From: Prorocentrum cordatum
Taxonomy: Eukaryota > Sar > Dinophyceae > Prorocentrales > Prorocentraceae
Direction: 5' to 3'
NCBI GenBank assembly: GCA_963575745.1
Contig: CAUYUJ010022396.1
Coordinates: 1-64,000 of the forward strand
Length of the DNA: 64,000 bases
The notes under the pieces: generated by a model
Databases searched by the model: none
Told to the model about the DNA's origin: nothing
What the model saw: the letters and a program-made list of their open reading frames with translations, nothing else
Program-made: the position numbers and the translations under genes
Shown: one piece after another, positions 20,419 through 29,778 of the stretch
How positions within the stretch are numbered: the stretch's first letter is position 1
How the letters are laid out: each line of letters opens with the position of its first letter

Positions 20419-20863
20419 ATGTTATCCTCCACCGTGTACGGCCGCCTCTGTTCCCTCCCATGGCAAGGGCAATCCGCGCCACTCTTTCCTCCAGGTACAA
20501 CACGGTGCCCTCGCCCCAACAGCCGCCCCAGGAGAGCGCGATGCACGCACTTAAGCGCGGCATGCTTTAAACGCGGGTGACAGCAGAAAATGCAACTTCG
20601 CGCGCCCCGATCGCACGAAGCAGCACGGCTGATGCGTCGTTGGAGGGGAGGAAGCGAGGGAACTTCAATGAGTCGAGGAGGGGAGAAGTAGATTAGCAAG
20701 AGCCGCCGAAGCCGATTTCAGGGCAGACCAGATGATGCCCGCAGCTTAGCTGAGGTCACGGAAAGACTGGGCCGACGCAGCCGATCGCGGGGCAACCCCG
20801 GCCACCGACCTATACGCTCTTTGCAAGCCGGTGTCTCCAATCACCAGCGCGACGAGAATGCAG
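20419..20863. repeat. 445-bp interspersed element, copy 1 (partner 61668-62112)
   Basis: The whole segment from ATGTTATCCTCCACCGTGTA to GCGACGAGAATGCAG is present again at 61668-62112 at the same length, with about six to eight substitutions seen by eye. It contains a perfect CGGGGCAACCCCG core at 20788-20800. No coding capacity supported. Confidence 0.9.
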
Positions 20864-20956
20864 GAGGCGGAGAGGATGAGGAGGTGGAGAGGGAGGAGGA
20901 CAAGGAAGAGAAGAGGATGGGGAGGCGCAGGGGCTAGGAGGATGCATTCGCATTCC

Positions 20957-22480
20957 TCAGGCCCCAGAATCCCCACCAGCAGGCACAGGAGGTATGTAAG
21001 AGTAGAGCCGAGCGAAATGCCAGAAACACTCTGGCGGCATCATGCGGAGCGGCCCCTCACGAGGCTGGATCTTGTTGGGGTCGACTTCTCCGCGTTCGAA
21101 AAGTTGGGCCGCACTTGCCCCGATCTCGTTGAACCTGTCGTAGTCCGAGAGCGTTGAACCTGTCGTAGTCCGATTCGGCGGTGGCGCTGCGGCAGATTCG
21201 TCGCAATGCGGCATTGCGACATCCTCGGCGTCGTCGTCGTAAGTGTTGGCGTAATACCTGGGGTCGCAGCGTTCTGACCCAACATCCCGCGTAGGATCCC
21301 GACCTCGAATCTTCGGCCATTGAACGATGCACTCTACGTCCCCAGGCGGCGGGTTACAGTCGGAGAAGCCATGGTAGTACGTGTTGCCGACAATGCGCCG
21401 CTCAGGGAATCGTCGTCGTTGACCAAGAAGTTTGGTTTCCGCGTTCTCTAGGTCCCGCATGCGTTGCAGCTGCAACGTCTGGAGCCGTCGCAGCAGCCCG
21501 GGAGGCGCTGCTCTGGGGCCGTTCGAGCCGCCGGAGGCAGCGCCCCGCGCCCCCGCGGCCGCCGAGCCCCCGAGCTCGCCCCGAGCGGCATCGTCTCCTG
21601 CAGCAGCAACCGCCTGCCCAAAATCCTGCGCGGTGTTTCCGGCATATGCAATTGCTGAGCCTCCGCGCCCGCCCTCAGCATCAGCGTCTCTTGCTGGGGC
21701 AACCGCCGAGGCCTCGCGCTTGCCCTCAGCAGCATCGTCTCCTGCCGCAGCTCCTCCGGGCTGCCCCTGCTGCGGCTCGGGCTCTACCCACTCCTCGTTC
21801 ATGGCCCGGGGGCGCGGCCGTGGGCCGCGATGGCTGTCGCGCCTGCCCTCAGCAGCAGCGTCTGCTGCAGCAGCAACCGCCGAGCCTTCGCGCCAGCCCG
21901 CAGCAGCAGCGTCTCCTGCAGGAGCAGCGCCTGTCACAGCTGCGGCCGCCGAGCTGCCCGGAGGTGCCGCAGCCGCCAAGCCCTCGTGAAAAACGCGCAG
22001 AGCCGTCGCCAAGTCGCCCATCGCCCTCGCGATGGACGGGTCAGGCGCGCCACCTGAGCCCTCGCGATGATCGGGCGGCGCGCGGGGTGCACGTCTTGAG
22101 CCCGCGGGCGGCGCGCGGGGCGCACGACCCGACTCCGCGCGATGAATGGGCGGCGTGCGGTCCTTCGGTGCCGGGCTCCTCACGCGTGGCTTGCCTGCCG
22201 AGCTCCACTCGCCCCAATCGTCGTCGGAGTCGTCGAAGGTCGCTGGCGCTTCTCCCTGCCCCGGCCCCCAGGTATTGGAGGCCGAATGCCTCGCTGAATC
22301 GGCTGGCCGCTTCTTCGGCCGCGGTTCGAGTCTCGGATGCAGCATGCCCCAATCGTCGTCGGAGTCGTCGAAGGTCGCTGGCGCTTCTCCCTGCCCCGGC
22401 CCCCAGGTATTGGAGGCCGAATGTCTCGCTGAATCGGCTGGTCGCTTCTTCGGCCGCGGTTCGAGTCTCGGATGCAGCAT
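20957..22480 (-). CDS. Low-complexity Ala/Gly protein with duplicated N terminus, spliced-leader-marked
   Basis: A 507-residue frame from the ATG at 22480. The first 46 residues (MLHPRLEPRPKKRPADSAR ... TFDDSDDDWG) are repeated exactly or nearly so as residues 47-92, a 138-bp duplication including the start codon. A Pro/Arg-rich part, a long Ala/Gly/Glu region of imperfect AAAGDDAAEG-type repeats, and a more globular C terminus follow (RRFPERRIVGNTYYHGFSDC, LSDYDRFNEIGASAAQLFER, MMPPECFWHFARLYSYIPPV). Function unknown. The basic/acidic N-terminal cassette could be a nuclear-targeting segment (inference). A leader relic ends about 20 bp upstream of the ATG, fixing the start well. The frame is intact and intronless. 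Confidence 0.7.
   Translation of the reverse strand: MLHPRLEPRPKKRPADSARHSASNTWGPGQGEAPATFDDSDDDWGMLHPRLEPRPKKRPADSARHSASNTWGPGQGEAPATFDDSDDDWGEWSSAGKPRVRSPAPKDRTPPIHRAESGRAPRAPPAGSRRAPRAPPDHREGSGGAPDPSIARAMGDLATALRVFHEGLAAAAPPGSSAAAAVTGAAPAGDAAAAGWREGSAVAAAADAAAEGRRDSHRGPRPRPRAMNEEWVEPEPQQGQPGGAAAGDDAAEGKREASAVAPARDADAEGGRGGSAIAYAGNTAQDFGQAVAAAGDDAARGELGGSAAAGARGAASGGSNGPRAAPPGLLRRLQTLQLQRMRDLENAETKLLGQRRRFPERRIVGNTYYHGFSDCNPPPGDVECIVQWPKIRGRDPTRDVGSERCDPRYYANTYDDDAEDVAMPHCDESAAAPPPNRTTTGSTLSDYDRFNEIGASAAQLFERGEVDPNKIQPREGPLRMMPPECFWHFARLYSYIPPVPAGGDSGA
22204..22480. repeat. 138-bp tandem duplication of the start cassette
   Basis: Two units of 138 bp, nearly identical, from CCCCAATCGTCGTCGGAGTC to GTCTCGGATGCAGCAT (plus strand). 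It keeps the reading frame. Confidence 0.9.
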
Positions 22481-22499
22481 GCAGGTGCCGCCCTGCCAG

Positions 22500-22520
22500 T
22501 CTGAGCCAAATCGGCTACAG
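22500..22520 (-). other. Spliced-leader relic (16/21)
   Basis: The minus strand reads CTGTAGCCGATTTGGCTCAG + A. GTAGCC and TTTGGCTCA are intact. It ends 20 bp before the ATG at 22480. Confidence 0.75.
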
Positions 22521-22865
22521 AGGAGGTCGACGAGGGGACGAGGAGGATATGCGATCCTATGGGGCGTCGAAACGTGCGAGGGGCGTGCCAGAATGGGCGG
22601 GGGTCCCCGTGCGAATTGAGTCATTGGGGCTCTAGGTGGAGCTCCCTATGCTATGGGGCCACGCAACGTGTGAGGGGTGTGCCGAAACGGGCGCAAGGCT
22701 TGACCCAGGAACGTGAGGCGGGGGGTCCTCCTCTTCCCTGCTCCCTACTCTCTGCTCCCTCCTCCTCCCTCCTCCTCCTCCTCCTCCCCCATCCCCCTTC
22801 GAATCGCTCTCCTCCTCGGCGAGGAGGGCGCGCCCCTCCCCCTCCTCGCCCCCTCCCCCGCTAGC

Positions 22866-22925
22866 GTGAGTTACTGTGAGTTACCGTGAGTTACCGTGAG
22901 TTACCGTCAGTTACCGTGAACATGA
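22866..22925. repeat. TGAGTTACCG minisatellite
   Basis: Five 10-bp units, GTGAGTTACC with single substitutions. A C-rich, CTCC-rich stretch precedes it (22730-22860). Confidence 0.85.
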
Positions 22926-22935
22926 ACATGGACGG

Positions 22936-23060
22936 CCATCAAAAGCGCTTCTAAGAGTTTTTTTTTGCATGCTCGCACGCTGGGGGACGTGCACAGTCGC
23001 CCCCGTGGTGGAGGATTGTCTAGGCGACTAGGCTATACAAGCAGCCGCCCGATTAGGCTA
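22936..23060. repeat. GCATGCTCGCACGCTGGGGG element, copy 2
   Basis: Second copy of the 14.07-kb element. Here the CTAGGCTATACAAGCAG end is partly duplicated. Confidence 0.75.
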
Positions 23061-23137
23061 TACAAGCAGGCGCCCGATTCAATCCAGGGGGAGAAGAAGG
23101 GAGAGGAGGAGGGAAATGGGAGCAAGGAGGATGACCG

Positions 23138-23590
23138 CTAGCCCGCTGGGGCGGGGTGCCACGCGTCATCGACGTCGCGCCACTGCCCGTTGTCCCACGT
23201 TTGCGTGTGGACATACGCGCCCGCGCCATCGTTGTCTTGTCCTTGAACGTGCGTGAACCTGCTCATGGGGACCATGCGGATCGTCCTACCCATGTAGTCG
23301 TGGCCGACGTAGTCGCCCGTCACCGTGCTCCACAGCACGGTCGACTTCAGGTAGGGGGTGTTGTTGGGGCGTCGGTGGCTGCCCATGTAGCAGTCGAAGC
23401 TCACCGTGCAACCAGTTGGACTGAAATTCACTTCCCCGTGCCATGGCGTTGTGTGAGAAGTTGATTGCCATATCACTAAGGTGGATCGGCTGTCGACCCA
23501 CAGGATGCCCCGATGATGTCTACTACGGTCATCTGCGTGGCGAAGGCCGAGGTTATTGTATTCCCAGCGCGTCAGGGTCGGGGTGGCCAT
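23138..23590 (-). CDS. WEY-motif small protein, intact member, spliced-leader-marked
   Basis: A 150-residue frame from the ATG at 23590 (MATPTLTRWEYNNLG). It is rich in Trp, Tyr, His and Thr: RHHRGILWVDSRSTLVIWQS, SPTGCTVSFDCYMGSHRRPN, DYVGHDYMGRTIRMVPMSRF and TQTWDNGQWRDVDDAW. The composition suggests a small beta-rich domain; no family recognised. The frame is open upstream to 23662 without an ATG. A leader-like sequence lies at 23651-23674. Two decayed relatives lie in this window (8339-8475 and 25040-25163), so it belongs to a dispersing retrogene family. Confidence 0.65.
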   Translation of the reverse strand: MATPTLTRWEYNNLGLRHADDRSRHHRGILWVDSRSTLVIWQSTSHTTPWHGEVNFSPTGCTVSFDCYMGSHRRPNNTPYLKSTVLWSTVTGDYVGHDYMGRTIRMVPMSRFTHVQGQDNDGAGAYVHTQTWDNGQWRDVDDAWHPAPAG

Positions 23591-23650
23591 CGCAAGCGCA
23601 GCAACGGTCTGAAGAGAAGCGCCCCAGGTTGGCCGTTCAATTGCTGCTGG

Positions 23651-23674
23651 CTCGGGGGCCAAAAATGGCTATGG
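23651..23674 (-). other. Spliced-leader relic, degraded 3' end
   Basis: The minus strand reads CCATAGCCATTTTTGGCC then CCCGAG. TAGCCATTTT is intact, with one extra T and a changed 3' end. Confidence 0.6.
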
Positions 23675-23815
23675 AAGGAACGGGCATTTGGCATCTAGAC
23701 ATGTTGTAGTTTGTTGCCGCGCATCCTCCCCCTCCTCCCCCTCTCCCCACCCACCAGCTTTCTCCTCCCTCTCCCCGCCCACCCGCACGGCTGGGCAGTG
23801 TCCCCCCCGCTTCCC

Positions 23816-24320
23816 TGGGAGCGTTAGTTTTCGTTTTAGTTTCAGCATTAGTTTTAGCGTTAGCTTTAGCTGTAGCTTTTAGTTTGAGCTTAGCTTTAAT
23901 TTAGCTTAAACTCAGCTTTAGCTTAGCTTTATTTTAGTTTAGGTTAGCGCCATCTTAGCTTCAGCTTAGCTTTAGTTTAGTTTTAACTTAGTTTTACTGT
24001 TACTACTAACGCTGCGTTTCTAGGGGATTCAATTCCTATGTTGGATCGCGCTGGCCTCAAGAGGCTCCCTGAGGTCCCATGAAGCTCCAAAAGGCGCCCA
24101 AGAGGCTCTCAGAAGTACCAGCATCCATGAGGCCTCCGACCCACCACCCACGCACGGTGGCGGGATGGGCCGACGGCCACTGGATAAATGCTGAGTGATT
24201 GGGGGGGGGGGAGAGAGAGAGAGAGAGGAGGGGCGAGGGCGAAGAAGGATCATATCAGTCGGCCGCAAAGAAATGTCCAAACAAATGTAAATAAATGCGG
24301 GAAGGATTCAGTGAGGGCGC
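23816..24320. repeat. TTTAGC-rich element, copy 1 (partner 30212-30715)
   Basis: About 190 bp of degenerate TTAGCTTTAG words are followed by ACTGTTACTACTAACGCTGC, GTTTCTAGGGG, a CCAAGAGGC tract, CCACCCACGCACGGTGGCGG and GGCCGACGGCCACTGGATAA. The order is the same at 30.2 kb. A GA microsatellite is added here near 24211. Confidence 0.85.
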
Positions 24321-24600
24321 ACATCCTGGCAAGTGCGCGCGCAGGCGGACATCCGTTTGCAACCATTTTTCGATTTTCGCGCCATCAACTCGAATGACTC
24401 GGGCAGCTCAGGCATTGCAGCGCTCAATTCAGCGTCGGAATTGCGGCCCGTGGCGTCGTCGTCCAGGCTGGCCTGATGACAGTAGTGAGGGACAGTCACC
24501 CGTCTCCGCTAAGGAGTTGGCCAGTTCCTCAAGCGCGCGTAAGTACACGCGGTACTGCACATGCGGCCCCCTAGGCACTCGAAGAACACGGGTTAAAGGC
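24308..24600 (-). pseudogene. Small coding fragment with one frameshift, unknown function
   Basis: Minus strand. A first frame reads VLRVPRGPHVQYRVYLRALE then ELANSLAETGDCPSLLSS. After a shift near 24465 a second reads ATGRNSDAELSAAMPELPES, then FELMARKSKNGCKRM and a stop at 24308. Both halves look like natural protein, and a single indel joins them. A (GTC)n stretch lies upstream at 24640-24720. Confidence 0.4.
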
Positions 24601-25039
24601 GTCCCAGAACCGTCACTTCCGCCAACGGCCAGCCTCGCTGTCGTCGTCGCCGTGGTCTTCGTCGTCGTTGTCGTCGTCGTCGGGCTTTGTCGTCTTCGTC
24701 GTCGTCGTCGTCGTCCACGTATTCAAAGAGTGAGGCTGGGCCATCCACTCAGTCACTCACTCGTCACCCGTGGGTTCAAAGAATGGGCCTGGGCCAACCA
24801 CCCAGTCACTCACTCGTCGCCCGTGTATTCAAAGAGTGAGCCTGCGCTAACCCTAATCAGCACAAGTACGTAGCTGTGTCACGAGTGCCGCCTAATCAGC
24901 CTATGGTGTTGCCTCACCAGTGGCCACATTCCTTTCTGATTAATCAAGGTCGGGGCAACTCCGGAAGCGCGAGGCGGGGGGGGGGGCAGCGCAACTCGGG
25001 GCAACCCCGGGAGCGCGAGGAAGGAGAAGCTGCAGGAAG

Positions 25040-25163
25040 ACTGCCCATGTAGCAGTCGAAGCTCACAGTGCAACCAGTGTGAGAAGTTGATTGCCATATC
25101 AATTCGGTGAAGGTCATCTGGGTGGCCAAGGTTACTGTATTCCCAGCACGTCACGGCCAGCGC
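25040..25163 (-). pseudogene. Decayed copy of the WEY-motif gene
   Basis: Encodes LAVTCWEYSNLGH, then IDMAINFSH and TGCTVSFDCYMG across frames, matching parts of the 23.1-kb protein with internal deletions. Confidence 0.6.
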
Positions 25164-25186
25164 CTCTCTACCCCAAGCTCCCCTCC

Positions 25187-25230
25187 GGAGGAATTCTGAG
25201 CGCACCCTGGGGGGCGCTCAGAATTCCTCC
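25187..25230. repeat. GGAGGAATTCTGAGCGC hairpin, copy B
   Basis: Perfect 17-bp arms 25187-25203 and 25214-25230 around a 10-base loop ACCCTGGGGG. Confidence 0.95.
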
Positions 25231-25276
25231 CTCGTGCGCCCCTCCCCCCCCCCCGGGGCTCCGTCGGCCCCGTCGT

Positions 25277-25331
25277 CGCCGTCGGCGCCGCGGTCTGTGG
25301 CGGGCCGCCGCAGACCGCGGCGCCGACGGCG
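25277..25331. repeat. 25-bp inverted repeat, CGCCGTCGGCGCCGCGG type
   Basis: Left arm 25277-25301, 5-base loop, right arm 25307-25331, with one mismatch in 25. A second copy lies at 27409-27463. Both lie in the element that carries the GGAGGAATTC hairpin. Confidence 0.9.
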
Positions 25332-25381
25332 ATGAAGCGCCACTCGAAGGGGCCACCCCTCTCTACCCCAAGCCCCCCTCC

Positions 25382-25425
25382 GGAGGAATTCTGAGCGCAT
25401 CCTGGGGGGCGCTCAGAATTCCTCC
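25382..25425. repeat. GGAGGAATTCTGAGCGC hairpin, copy C
   Basis: Arms 25382-25398 and 25409-25425 perfect, loop ATCCTGGGGG. The B and C copies are about 195 bp apart and flank the 25-bp palindrome, so the region is a tandem repeat of one element. Confidence 0.95.
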
Positions 25426-25479
25426 CTCGTGCGCCCCTCCCCCTCCCCCGGGATCCCGTCGGCCCCGTCGTCGCCGTAT

Positions 25480-25900
25480 AACATCTCTGGGGGCCGTATA
25501 ACACCTCTGGGGGCGGGATGCCACGTCCGGGAGTTGTATAACACCGCCCGGGGGGCCGTATAGCACTTCCTGGGGGCCGTATAACACCTCCCGGAGGCCA
25601 TATACCGCCCGGGGGCCATATACCTCCCGGAGGCCATATATCGCCCGCGGGGGCCATATACCGCCCGGGGGCCGTATACCTCCGGGCAGTATACCGCCCG
25701 GGGGGCGTATAACATCTCGGGGGATCTCGGGTCGTATAACATCTCGGAGCGTATACAATCGGGGCCGGAAATGTTGTAACATCTCGGGTCGTATAACATC
25801 TCGGAGCGTATAAAATCGGGGCCGGAAATGTTGTAACATCTCGGGGCCGTAAATGTTATGATATCGGGGGGCGTATAACATCTCGGGGCGTATAAAATCA
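25480..25900. repeat. CGTATAACATCTCGGGG array
   Basis: More than fifteen units of GGGGCCGTATAACACCTC or CGTATAACATCTCGGGG, period about 20-30 bp with local inversions (CATATACCGCCCGGGGG). A similar array is at 38.66-38.88 kb. Confidence 0.85.
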
Positions 25901-25904
25901 CAAA

Positions 25905-26830
25905 AAACATTGACAATCATTAAAATATGCCCAACATCACTTTAAAACTATGGAAATCATTAAACTACCCCCCAAAACACAAAAAAAAAAAAAAAAAAAA
26001 AACTGAAAATCACTAAAAATAGCGCCAAAACAACAAAAACAAACATTGAAAACCACTAAAATATGCCCGACAGACCCTGTCCGCGGCGGGGGGTCTCCCA
26101 TGGAGAATCTGGCCCTGATTCCCCACGGGAGACCATCCGCCGTGGACGGGGCCCTCGGAAAGCCCTCCAACGGACCCTGTCCGCGGCGGGCCGAAACTAC
26201 ACAAAAAATCGAAATCAGTGAAATATACCCAAAATCACCAAAAAAAATACTGAAAATCAGAAAAATATGCCAAAAATCATTTAAAACCTATGGAAATCAT
26301 TAAAATATCCCCCAAATCACCCCCCCAAAAAAAACACTGAAAATCACTAAAATATGCCCAAAACAATAGAAAAAAAAACACTGAAAATCATGAAAATATA
26401 CCCGACGGACTTTGTCCGCCGTGGAGAATCTGGCCCCGGTTCCCCACGGGAGATCATCTGCCGCGGACGGGGCCCGACACCATGCCAAACGGGATCCCCG
26501 GGGCGTGACCCGTGACACCATGCCAAACGGAACCTCCCGGGGCGGGTTTTCGAAGGCCCGACACCATGCTAAACGGAACCTCCCGGGGCGGGTCTAGGGG
26601 GCCCGACGCCATGCCAAACGGTATCTCTGGGAACCAAATTTTCGGGGCGTGACCCGTGACACCATGCCAAACGGAACCTCCCGGGGCGGGTTTTCGAAGC
26701 CCGACACCATGCCAAACGGAACCTCCCGAACCAAATTTTCGGGGCGTGACCTGTGACATCATGCCAAACGGAACCTCCCGGGGCGGGTTTTCGAAGCCCC
26801 GACACCATGCCAAACGGGACCTCCCGGGAC
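25905..26830. repeat. AT-rich spacer, hairpin copies and CCAAACGGAACCTCCCGGGG array
   Basis: Positions 25905-26070 and 26200-26400 are AT-rich repeats of ACTGAAAATCATTAAAATAT. TCCGCGGCGGA hairpins lie at 26079-26145 and 26410-26467. Positions 26470-26830 hold about six units of CCAAACGGAACCTCCCGGGG with CGTGACCCGTGACACCATG. No gene. Confidence 0.8.
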
Positions 26831-26839
26831 CATTACTCC

Positions 26840-27060
26840 CCAAAACTACAAAGGAACACTGGCAATCATTAAAATATGTTCAAAATCAAAAAAAAAAAAA
26901 AAAAAACATTGAAAATCATTAAAATAATCCCCAAATCATTTTTTAAAAGAAAATGGAAATCATTAAACTATCCCCCAAATCACCAAAAAAACACTGAAAA
27001 TCACTAACATATGCCCAAAACAACAAAAAAAACACTGAAAATCATTAAAATATGCCCGAC
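26840..27060. repeat. AT-rich spacer, second copy
   Basis: Same AAAATCATTAAAATAT words as 25.9-26.4 kb, with poly-A runs. Confidence 0.75.
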
Positions 27061-27066
27061 GGACCC

Positions 27067-27240
27067 TGTCCGCGGCGGAGGGTCTCCCATGGAGAATCGG
27101 GCCCGGATTCCCCACGAGAGTCCATCCGCCGCGGACGGGGCTCTCGGGTAGCCCCCCAACGGGCCCTGTCCGCGGCGGAGGTTCTCCCATGGAGAATTTG
27201 GCCCAGATTCCCCACGGGAGACCATCCGCCGCGGACGGAG
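27067..27240. repeat. TCCGCGGCGGA hairpins in tandem
   Basis: Two units, about 27069-27136 and 27169-27236. In each, TCCGCGGCGGAGG...TCTCCCATGGAGAAT pairs with ATTCCCCACGGGAGACC...CCGCCGCGGA. Confidence 0.85.
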
Positions 27241-27319
27241 CTCTCGGGGAGCCCCCCGACGGACCCTGACCGCGGCGCCACTCAAAGGGGCTACCCCTCT
27301 CTACCCCAAGCCCCCCTCC

Positions 27320-27363
27320 GGAGGAATTCTGAGCGCACCCTGGGGGGCGCTCAGAATTCCTCC
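27320..27363. repeat. GGAGGAATTCTGAGCGC hairpin, copy D
   Basis: Arms 27320-27336 and 27347-27363 perfect. Followed at 27409-27463 by the second 25-bp palindrome. Confidence 0.95.
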
Positions 27364-27554
27364 CTCGCGCGCCCCTCCCTCCTCCCGGGGCCCCGTCGGC
27401 CCCGTCGTCGCCGTCGGCGCCGCGGTCCGTGGCGGGCCGCCACAGACCGCGGCGCCGGCGGCGATGAAGCGCCACTTGAAGGGCCACCCCTCTCTACCCC
27501 AAGCCCTCTCTACCCCTCTCGCGCACCGCTCCCCCAGCGATAATAGCCTCATCA

Positions 27555-27985
27555 CTTCGGTGCTGCAGCAGCAGGAGGAGCAGGGGGAGCAGCAGAGGTC
27601 CCAGGAGTAAGAGGAGGAAGAGGAGGAATAGGAGGAAGAGGAGGAGGAGGAGAAGGAGAAGCAGAAGGAGGAGGAGGAGAAGCTAGGAAAAAGGAGGAAT
27701 AGGAGGGGGAGGAGGAGGGGGAGAAGGAGGAGGAGAAGGAGGAGGAGAGAGCGAGGAGGAGGAAGAGGGGGAAGGAGTGAGGAGGAGGAGGAGGAGGAGA
27801 AGGAGGAGGAGGAGGAGGAGCAGAAGGAGGGGGAGGAGGAGGAGGAGGAGGAGCAGCAGCAGCAACAGAAGGAGAAGCAGCAGCAGCAGCAGGAGGAGGA
27901 GGAGGAGCAGCAGGAGGAGCAGCAGCAGCAGCAGGAGGAGGAGGAAGAGGAGGAGGAGGAGGAGGAGGAACAGGAACGAGGAGGA
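27555..27985. repeat. 430-bp polypurine tract
   Basis: Almost uninterrupted GAG/GGA/GCA repeats on the plus strand (pyrimidine-rich on minus). It gives Arg- or Leu-only frames. Such tracts can form triplex DNA. Confidence 0.9.
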
Positions 27986-28001
27986 AGGAACTGCAGCTGT
28001 C

Positions 28002-28418
28002 CTAACGCAGGACGGGCTGCGAACTGTGCGCGTCGGCCTCAGCCGCCGGTTTCCGCCGCCGCTTCCGCGGCCGCGGCGGCAGCGTGGGAGTCGTTTGGGT
28101 CTCACGTTCTCCCCCAAACTCGACGGGCTCTCCGGGCGCCGTGTTGGACAGGTCGAGCCACTGGTAAGACTTCTGCTGCTCCTCGTCAGCTGGACGCTTG
28201 ATCGGCGGCCCCCTGATCTCCAACATTACGTCGAAACACACAGTCGGGGGCTTCACGGGCAGCACCTGCGCGGCTTTGCCTGCGATGTGCACCGAGATAT
28301 CAGGCATCGGGAGCGGTAGCGTAAGTTTACAGCCTGTCTTGAAGCCGATCGGAAGTTCGTTGAGGGTGACCAAGAGCTTAAGAGGATCGGAAGCTTGAGC
28401 ATCCATCGCAGCAGTCAT
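28002..28418 (-). CDS. Small protein with basic C terminus, unknown function
   Basis: A 138-residue frame from the ATG at 28418 (MTAAMDAQASDPLKLLVTL). The N-terminal 100 residues look like a beta-rich domain (GCKLTLPLPMPDISVHIAGK, PPTVCFDVMLEIRGPPIKR). The C terminus has a likely nuclear localisation signal (RPRKRRRKP). No family recognised. The frame is open upstream to 28631 but less protein-like there. The stop lies just before the polypurine tract. Confidence 0.6.
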   Translation of the reverse strand: MTAAMDAQASDPLKLLVTLNELPIGFKTGCKLTLPLPMPDISVHIAGKAAQVLPVKPPTVCFDVMLEIRGPPIKRPADEEQQKSYQWLDLSNTAPGEPVEFGGERETQTTPTLPPRPRKRRRKPAAEADAHSSQPVLR

Positions 28419-28883
28419 CGCAGCAGCTTCAGAGGATAGGAAGTTTTGAAAAGCTCGTGGCCAGAAAGAAATCGCTCGAGCAAAAACTGTAGCAACGGTG
28501 GCACACGACAATCGACGAGAGGCCCACCCTCGTCCTCGACTGTATCTTTGAGCCGCCGACACTCGCTCCTGCTCTTGCAAGATCTTCGCCAGCTTTTGGG
28601 GGGAGGACATGAAGGATCGCATGCCATGCATAACGTGATGGAGATAGAGATGCGGCCTTTTTTATCGAGATCTGCCGACACGAACGCTTTTCGGAATCCA
28701 CATGGTGTGCGCATCACCTTTGTGGAATGCGTCAGGATCGCAAATTATCAACAGGAGTCGGCGAAAACAGCTGTGCCCCTGTTCGTTCGACTTTCGGAGA
28801 TAGCAGCATCGTCCAAGAAGAGAGAAAGTAAGAAGGATATCATAATAATGAGAGCGACGGATGAGTGAAGCCAGATGAACTTA

Positions 28884-29766
28884 TTACATCATTGAGTCAA
28901 GGGTCGAAACGATATTCGCGCACTCAGCGCGGAGGTTCCGATCAGTTCTGAAGTGCCCGATGATCCGGAGCATCTGATACCGCATGAAGTGGAAGAACTC
29001 GATCTGGTCAATCATCCATGTTTTAACGGGAACCTGGGAAAGAAGAGCGTGGATCTTCTCGGAGCAGGCCAGGCGAACGAAATCGGGAACGACATCCGGG
29101 AAGTCTAAATTTTTCGTCACTTCTCTCAGCAACACCTTCATCTCGACCGAAATGTCGCTCCTCGCGGACTCTTTAGGCAGCAGTGCCGCTCCTGACGCCG
29201 AAGCGGATTCCGTGGTGTGCCCTATCGGTTCCTTGACATGTGTCTTTTTAGCTGGTCGACTCCGCCCGTCGAGCTTGCTCCTGGAGGTAAACTTGCCAGG
29301 TGTAGTAGTGAAGAGAACGTGGTAGGCCTGGTAGAGCTGGGACATGGCGAATGTCCGCATGTTCTGGTCGCTGAAGATGTTCTCTACCTGCTTGTCGATC
29401 TCCTCGCGGCAAGCGTCTCCATGAGTGCCTGCTGATTCGACTAGAGCGATCAAAACGGCATCGCGTAAGAGTGAGCTCATTCTGCTGGATGCAGGAGATG
29501 CACGCAGCTTCGCCTTCACGTTGTCCTTGTAACTGAGCATGGCGATGTCGGGGGGTGAAGGACGCGGGGTCGCGTAGCCCATCATGGAAGCTTGCAAATA
29601 TGTTCAGAATGACAGCCATCTCGGCATCCGTGGCTCCTTTCGTTGCCACATGCAAGGCTTCGAAGGCTTGGCCAATCGCCCACCGCTTGGCATCTGTCCA
29701 TGTACCATTGCGGGCGGCCGCGATCACTTCGGGAGGTGATTGTTTTGCCGGCATCTTCTGTGGCAA
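28884..29766 (-). pseudogene. Helical protein retrocopy with one frameshift
   Basis: Minus strand. The first frame begins at 29766 (first ATG-type start MPAKQSPPEVIAAARNGTW) and reads KRWAIGQAFEALHVATKGAT. Near 29580 the protein-like signal moves to a second frame that runs to 28884: SPPDIAMLSYKDNVKAKLRA, SSLLRDAVLIALVESAG, CSEKIHALLSQVPVKTWMID and FFHFMRYQMLRIIGHFRTDR. Together they give roughly 290 residues, mainly helical; family not recognised. A weak leader-like sequence lies directly upstream (29779-29799) and no introns are seen. One indel explains the break; it may be real or an assembly error. Confidence 0.6.
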
Positions 29767-29778
29767 GAAATAGATTAA

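Noticed and set aside
23816-24020. Internal telomere repeat
   Set aside because: The words are TTAGC/TTTAGC with irregular spacing; true TTTAGGG units are only sporadic.
25480-25900. Possible CRISPR array
   Set aside because: Units are too short, degenerate and contiguous, with no unique equal-length spacers, and the context is eukaryotic.
27683-28117. Poly-Leu / poly-Arg frames
   Set aside because: Translation of the polypurine tract, not a membrane protein.
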